From NCBI RefSeq assembly GCF_014639235.1, contig NZ_BMFU01000002.1, positions 186,001-250,000 on the forward strand: 64,000 nt of DNA, in the 5' to 3' direction. Position numbers and translations under genes: made by a program. Positions within the stretch are counted from its first letter, which is position 1. The number at the start of each line of letters is the position of its first letter. Origin of the DNA: Paenibacillus silvae (lineage in GTDB: Bacteria; Bacillota; Bacilli; Paenibacillales; Paenibacillaceae). The notes beneath the pieces were generated by a model. That model was not told the DNA's origin. It made no database searches and worked only from the letters and a program-made list of their open reading frames with translations. Positions 60,140 to 64,000 of this stretch are shown piece by piece.

Positions 60140-61867
60140 ATGAAAAAAACGATAGCTGATGTTCTTGTTGAAGCTTTATTAAACGCTGGTATTCACCGAA
60201 TATACGGCATTGTTGGAGACTCGCTGAATGCGGTTCTCGATTCTATACGCAGGTCGGGCAAAATTGAATGGATTCATGTCCGGCATGAGGAAGTTGCTGC
60301 TTTTGCTGCCGGTGCGGATGCCCAGGTCAGTGGAAGCATTGCCGTATGTGCGGGCAGCAGCGGGCCGGGTAATATGCATTTGATTAACGGACTGTATGAT
60401 TGCCACCGCAACCGTGTGCCGGTACTGGCTATTGCGGCTCATATTCCGAGTGACGAGATTGGCAGCGAGTATTTTCAGGCTACCCATCCAGAGTATCTTT
60501 TTCAGGAGTGCAGTCATTATTGTGAAGTCATTACAACCGCCAAGCAGATGCCACGATCGGTTACGATGGCGCTGCAGACTGCGGTTGCGCGTTCGGGTGT
60601 ATCTGTTATCGTGCTGCCGGGAGATGTTGCGGGACTGACCGCTGCCGATCTGCCTGTTCCCGAGCATGTATATCATACGCCGCATCCTGTCGTACATCCA
60701 TCAGAGCCGGAGCTCGCCAAGCTGGCAGAATATTTGAATGAGGATAAAAAAATTACACTTCTATGCGGAGCGGGCTGTGCTGGTGCACGTGAACCGCTGC
60801 TGGAGCTCTGTGAGCGCTTGAAAGCGCCTATGGTCATAGCACTCCGAGGCAAGGAATATCTGGAGTATGATAATCCGTATTCGGTCGGACTAACCGGACT
60901 GATTGGATACTCCTCAGGATATCATGCGATGATGGACTGTGATGTGCTGCTTATGCTGGGAACTGATTTTCCATATCGGCAATTCTATCCCGAGGACGCA
61001 ATTGTGCTTCAGGTAGATATTCAAACCTCTCATCTCGGCCGTCGTACCAAACTGGATTATGGTGTGTGCGGGGATGTCAAGGCAACGCTCGAAGCGCTGC
61101 TCCCACATCTGACGGCCGAACATAGCGATAAACATCTGCGTAAAAGTGTGAAGCATTATACCAAGGTCCGTGAGGAACTGGACGAGCTGGCTGTGGGTAA
61201 ACCAGGCAAAAAACCGATTCATCCGCAGTATTTGACCAAAGTTATCAGTGATGCCGCTGCAGAGAATGCGATATTCACCTGTGATGTAGGTACTCCAACC
61301 GTATGGGCTGCACGTTATGTGGAGATGAGTCAGAACCGCAGATTGCTCGGCTCGTTCAATCATGGCACGATGGCAAACGCACTTCCACAAGCGATCGGTG
61401 CTCAGGTTGCTAATCCCGGAAGACAGGTCATTTCGTTGTCAGGAGACGGGGGATTAGCGATGTTAATGGGCGATCTGCTCACGCTGAAGCAGCATAACCT
61501 TCCAGTGAAGGTAGTGGTGTTTAACAATAGCGCACTCAGCTTTGTAGAGCTTGAGATGAAAGCCGCCGGTTTCCTGGAATCCGGTACGGAGCTTGTGAAT
61601 CCAAACTTCGCAATGGTTGCACAGGCCATGGGCATGGAAGGAATACGCGTAGAAGATCCGGGGGAACTGGAAGGAGCTATCGAACGTGCGCTGCAGCATG
61701 ATGGTCCGGTTCTGATTGACGCTGTTGTTAATCGTCAGGAGCTGTCCTTGCCGCCAAAAATCAATCTTAAACAGGCCGAAGGCTTCACATTGTGGATGAT
61801 GAAGGCTGTTCTCAATGGGCGCGGGGATGAATTGATCGAGCTTGCCAAAACGAATCTGCTTCGATGA
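60140..61867 (+). CDS. ydaP: Thiamine-diphosphate-dependent pyruvate oxidase (YdaP/PoxB-like)
   Basis: A 575-residue TPP enzyme of the acetolactate-synthase superfamily, of the PoxB/YdaP group. The N-terminal domain has YGIVGDSLNAVLDSI and the catalytic glutamate in HVRHEEVAAFAAGADAQ; the TPP/Mg site is GDGGLAMLMGDLLTLKQHNLPVKVVVFNN. Such enzymes oxidise pyruvate to acetate (or acetyl phosphate) and CO2, with FAD in the central domain. B. subtilis ydaP is a general stress gene, but no properly spaced sigma-B promoter is seen here. The ATG follows AAAGGAGTG. Confidence 0.9.
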   Translation: MKKTIADVLVEALLNAGIHRIYGIVGDSLNAVLDSIRRSGKIEWIHVRHEEVAAFAAGADAQVSGSIAVCAGSSGPGNMHLINGLYDCHRNRVPVLAIAAHIPSDEIGSEYFQATHPEYLFQECSHYCEVITTAKQMPRSVTMALQTAVARSGVSVIVLPGDVAGLTAADLPVPEHVYHTPHPVVHPSEPELAKLAEYLNEDKKITLLCGAGCAGAREPLLELCERLKAPMVIALRGKEYLEYDNPYSVGLTGLIGYSSGYHAMMDCDVLLMLGTDFPYRQFYPEDAIVLQVDIQTSHLGRRTKLDYGVCGDVKATLEALLPHLTAEHSDKHLRKSVKHYTKVREELDELAVGKPGKKPIHPQYLTKVISDAAAENAIFTCDVGTPTVWAARYVEMSQNRRLLGSFNHGTMANALPQAIGAQVANPGRQVISLSGDGGLAMLMGDLLTLKQHNLPVKVVVFNNSALSFVELEMKAAGFLESGTELVNPNFAMVAQAMGMEGIRVEDPGELEGAIERALQHDGPVLIDAVVNRQELSLPPKINLKQAEGFTLWMMKAVLNGRGDELIELAKTNLLR

Positions 61868-61952
61868 GGCAGTTGTCATGTGCATTAGGTTCGGGAGCAA
61901 GTTCAGAGCTTAAGTTTGTTTTTGAACATATTTTTGATTAGAATAGGTACAG

Positions 61953-61978
61953 TCAGGAGGAAGAATCTTCCTTCCTGA
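61953..61978 (+). terminator. Hairpin after the pyruvate oxidase gene
   Basis: TCAGGAGGAAG-aat-CTTCCTTCCTGA, 11 bp with one bulge. The T run is short (TTCTT), so termination is probably partial. Confidence 0.55.
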
Positions 61979-62057
61979 TTCTTACATAGTTGATCCAAGT
62001 GATCCGGGGAATGTACAAGCACAGTTAGAAATGACACATTATTTGGAGGAGATCATC

Positions 62058-62813
62058 ATGAGTCACACAGGAAAAGTAGCAATCATTACAGGAGCAGGTA
62101 GCGGGTTAGGTCAGGCAGCAGCGCTGAAATTGGCTGAACAGGGTGCTTCCATCGTTGTTGTTGATCTGGTTGATAAGACAGGACTTGAAACGGTGAAGCA
62201 GATTGAACAGCTGGGAAGTAAAGCGATTTTTGTTCAGGCTGATGTGAGTAAAGCCGCTGAAGTAGAAAATTATGTGAAAAAGACGATCGAAGCGTTCGGT
62301 CGAATTGATATGTTCTTCAATAATGCCGGCATTGCTGGCCCCGGCATCAAATTAATTGAACATACGATTGAGCAATTTGACCAAATTATTGATATCAATT
62401 TGAGAAGTGTATTTTATGGATTAAAATATGTCATTACAGAAATGCTCAAAACGGGGGGCGGCTCAATCGTAAACACGGCTTCTACAGCGGGCATAGTAGG
62501 TGTTCCGGCAGTGGCTCCGTACGCTGCGACCAAACACGGTGTCGTTGGCTTGACACGTACAGCGGCAATTGAATATGGCAAGGAAAACATCCGCGTTAAT
62601 GCCATTGCGCCAGGTACCATTGAAACTCCGATGGTCGTTCAATTCGGTAAAGATAATCCGGAGGTTTTCCAGGCTACAGTAGATAGCATTCCATCTGGAC
62701 GTCTGGGCAAGCCGGAAGAGATCGCTAATCTGGTATCCTTCCTGCTTGGAGACGATGCACCATACATTAACGGCGCTGTATATGCAATTGATGGTGCTGT
62801 TACTGCTCAATAA
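62058..62813 (+). CDS. Classical short-chain dehydrogenase
   Basis: A 251-residue classical SDR with all core motifs: TGAGSGLG (11-18), NNAG, the catalytic serine in NTASTAG, the Tyr-Lys pair in YAATKHG, and APGTIETPM. The acidic residue after strand 2 (VVVDLVD) points to NAD rather than NADP. Annotation as glucose 1-dehydrogenase-like or levodione-reductase-like would be a guess. ATG 62058 follows GGAGGAG by 6 bases. Confidence 0.9.
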   Translation: MSHTGKVAIITGAGSGLGQAAALKLAEQGASIVVVDLVDKTGLETVKQIEQLGSKAIFVQADVSKAAEVENYVKKTIEAFGRIDMFFNNAGIAGPGIKLIEHTIEQFDQIIDINLRSVFYGLKYVITEMLKTGGGSIVNTASTAGIVGVPAVAPYAATKHGVVGLTRTAAIEYGKENIRVNAIAPGTIETPMVVQFGKDNPEVFQATVDSIPSGRLGKPEEIANLVSFLLGDDAPYINGAVYAIDGAVTAQ

Positions 62814-62850
62814 AAAGGAACCGTGCGGATCAACCGCACAGTTCCTTTTT
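62812..62850 (+). terminator. Intrinsic terminator overlapping the SDR stop codon
   Basis: AAAAAGGAAC-c-GTGCGG pairs with CCGCAC-a-GTTCCTTTTT around a 5-base loop. The stem begins inside the TAA stop codon. Confidence 0.93.
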
Positions 62851-63001
62851 TCGTTGAATAGGAGACATGACTTCTGTAATAGAGCATACCTACTGAGTTA
62901 CGATGCTAGGTTGGATATCGAAACCCCTCTTTATCACGACATTTCCTCCAGTTGACGATCTTCGTCAATTTCTAGAGGTTGCCGTTACTTGACTTCTTCC
63001 C

Positions 63002-63400
63002 CTACCTGTCCAGTGCTTCTACGTAATCCTTTGCTTCTTTCAAAGAAAGGTTTCGGGCTTCGCGCAGTCGCTTGATCGCTTGAATTTTGTTGCCTCGACG
63101 CAGCATGTCCAAAAGCTCCCGATCCAGATCACGATCCTGGGAACCGTGGTCACTAGTATTCATTGTATGGATTGTACTCATTGAATTCAACGAATCTCCA
63201 TCAACAGGATGAGAAAAGGGAGAAGCGTTATGGACTGAAGAAGAGCTGTTCATAGTAAAAGTATTTCCCACGCCGGGTGTGCTGTTCTGAAGGCGTTCCA
63301 CTTCGGATTTCAAGTCATCGACTTGACGCTGCAAACTACTCATTTTAGACCACAGAATGGGAATAATTAGCAGGAAAACAACCATCAAGAAGCCGCTCAT
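63002..63400 (-). CDS. Membrane-anchored protein with ribosomal L7/L12 C-terminal-like domain
   Basis: A 132-residue protein: an N-terminal membrane segment (FLMVVFLLIIPILW), a coiled-coil heptad stretch (LQRQVDDLKSEVERLQ), a Ser/Asn/Thr-rich linker (about 40-85) and a C-terminal helical domain NKIQAIKRLREARNLSLKEAKDYVEAL. That last part resembles the L7/L12 C-terminal domain (KIKVIKEVRxxTGLGLKEAKxLVE). It starts inside the P450 stop codon (ATGA), so it is translated together with the P450. Function unknown. Confidence 0.8.
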   Translation of the reverse strand: MSGFLMVVFLLIIPILWSKMSSLQRQVDDLKSEVERLQNSTPGVGNTFTMNSSSSVHNASPFSHPVDGDSLNSMSTIHTMNTSDHGSQDRDLDRELLDMLRRGNKIQAIKRLREARNLSLKEAKDYVEALDR

Positions 63401-64000
63401 ATCAGTTGTACCGGGATTTCTTTGACACCACGAACGACCATGCCCGGTCTCCATTCCAGTGTATCGACATCCGCTTGAAGCCTCATGTTTGGAAAACGAT
63501 GTAACAACGTGCTTACAGCAATTTCTCCTTCAAGACGTGCCAGCGGTGCACCGAGACAGAGATGAATGCCTTTGCCAAAAGCGAGATGAGAACTTTTCTC
63601 CCGAGTAATATCGAAAACATCCGGGTCCTTGAACTGTTCCTCATCCCGATTCGCTGAATCCAGCGCAACAATCACCAGATCACCTTTAGCAATGTGTTGC
63701 CCCCGAAATTCGATATCCTCTGAAGCCCACCGCGATGTGCTGAACTCAACAGGTCCGTTGTATCGAAGCATTTCTTCAATGGCCTGATGGATAAGCTCGG
63801 GCCGCTTTATTAACAGATCACGCTGTTCTGGGTGCTCCAGCAGCGCCAGTATACCGTTGCCAATTAGATTGACAGTGGTTTCATGTCCAGCAATAATGAG
63901 AAGCGACACGACGCCGAGCAGTTCTTTTTCGCTTAACTGGTCTCCCGATTCTTCAGCAATCACGAGCTGGCTGATCAGATCCTGTCCAGGGTCTTTGCGC
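63397..64000 (-). CDS. Cytochrome P450, N-terminal part beyond the window
   Basis: The frame is open to the right edge; about 201 C-terminal residues are visible. The I-helix oxygen-binding motif is AGHETT, the K-helix ExxR is EEMLR, and the haem-thiolate loop is FGKGIHLCLGAPLARLE with the axial Cys. It is a soluble class I bacterial P450 similar in style to CYP107/CYP109 enzymes. No ferredoxin or reductase gene is visible. It is coupled to the downstream L12-CTD-like gene by a 4-bp overlap. Confidence 0.92.
   Translation of the reverse strand, partial: RKDPGQDLISQLVIAEESGDQLSEKELLGVVSLLIIAGHETTVNLIGNGILALLEHPEQRDLLIKRPELIHQAIEEMLRYNGPVEFSTSRWASEDIEFRGQHIAKGDLVIVALDSANRDEEQFKDPDVFDITREKSSHLAFGKGIHLCLGAPLARLEGEIAVSTLLHRFPNMRLQADVDTLEWRPGMVVRGVKEIPVQLI

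Noticed and set aside
1..64000. Insertion sequences, prophage, integrons, tRNA or rRNA genes
   Set aside because: No transposase, integrase or phage structural protein and no tRNA or rRNA sequence was recognised in any part of the window.

Overview
The window reads as a chromosomal segment of a low-to-mid GC Gram-positive, spore-forming, plant-polysaccharide-degrading bacterium, most likely Paenibacillus. This rests on the gene families: GH26, GH52 and GH67 enzymes, a B. subtilis-like pucABCDE order, Zur, DeoR and CcpA-type sites, an AdaA/SPL-type repair pair, strong AGGAGG ribosome binding sites and frequent GTG/TTG starts. The genus is inferred from gene content only. No transposase, phage gene, tRNA, rRNA or CRISPR array was seen. 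The first and last genes are cut by the window edges.

Layout. 1-6.6 kb: purine catabolism (amidohydrolase plus xanthine dehydrogenase pucABCDE). 7-9.3 kb: secreted multi-domain GH26 mannanase. 10-15.6 kb: glpX, then a LacI regulator with two Gfo/Idh/MocA oxidoreductases and a ThuA-like protein. 15.8-17.3 kb: alkylation-repair pair adaA and a radical-SAM SPL-like gene, behind a doubled operator. 17.6-20.3 kb: oxidoreductase, methyltransferase-like and epimerase-like genes. 20.3-25.8 kb: L-fucose utilisation (divergent LacI regulator, fucI, FGGY kinase, fucA), with two operator candidates, a cre site and a possibly structured leader. 26-34.3 kb: small gene, azoR, then deoxyribonucleoside salvage (deoR, deoC, nupC, deoB, deoD, pdp).

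34.3-35.6 kb is gene-free and holds three repeat structures: a 36-bp degenerate tandem array, a 193-bp symmetric inverted-repeat element and a 43-bp degenerate tandem array. 35.6-43 kb is a zinc-starvation (Zur) island: TIGR03943-type protein, His-rich permease, CobW-family GTPase, an alternative L33 protein and znuCBA, with four Zur-box candidates. A second 193-bp element of identical geometry lies inside it at 39616-39808.

43-45.7 kb: uncharacterised, M50-like, DUF4363 and DUF421 genes. 45.8-48.5 kb: uxuAB with a GntR regulator. 48.5-51 kb: ArsR regulator and aldehyde dehydrogenase. 51-57.6 kb: AraC regulator divergent from GH52 beta-xylosidase, GH67 alpha-glucuronidase and a polyol-type dehydrogenase. 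GH67 would release (methyl)glucuronate from xylo-oligosaccharides; uxuA and uxuB catalyse two steps of hexuronate breakdown, so the two loci fit one glucuronoxylan pathway. 57.7-64 kb: HPr/Crh-like protein, type B L31, Dabb protein, SDR, pyruvate oxidase, SDR, an L12-CTD-like membrane protein and a partial cytochrome P450.
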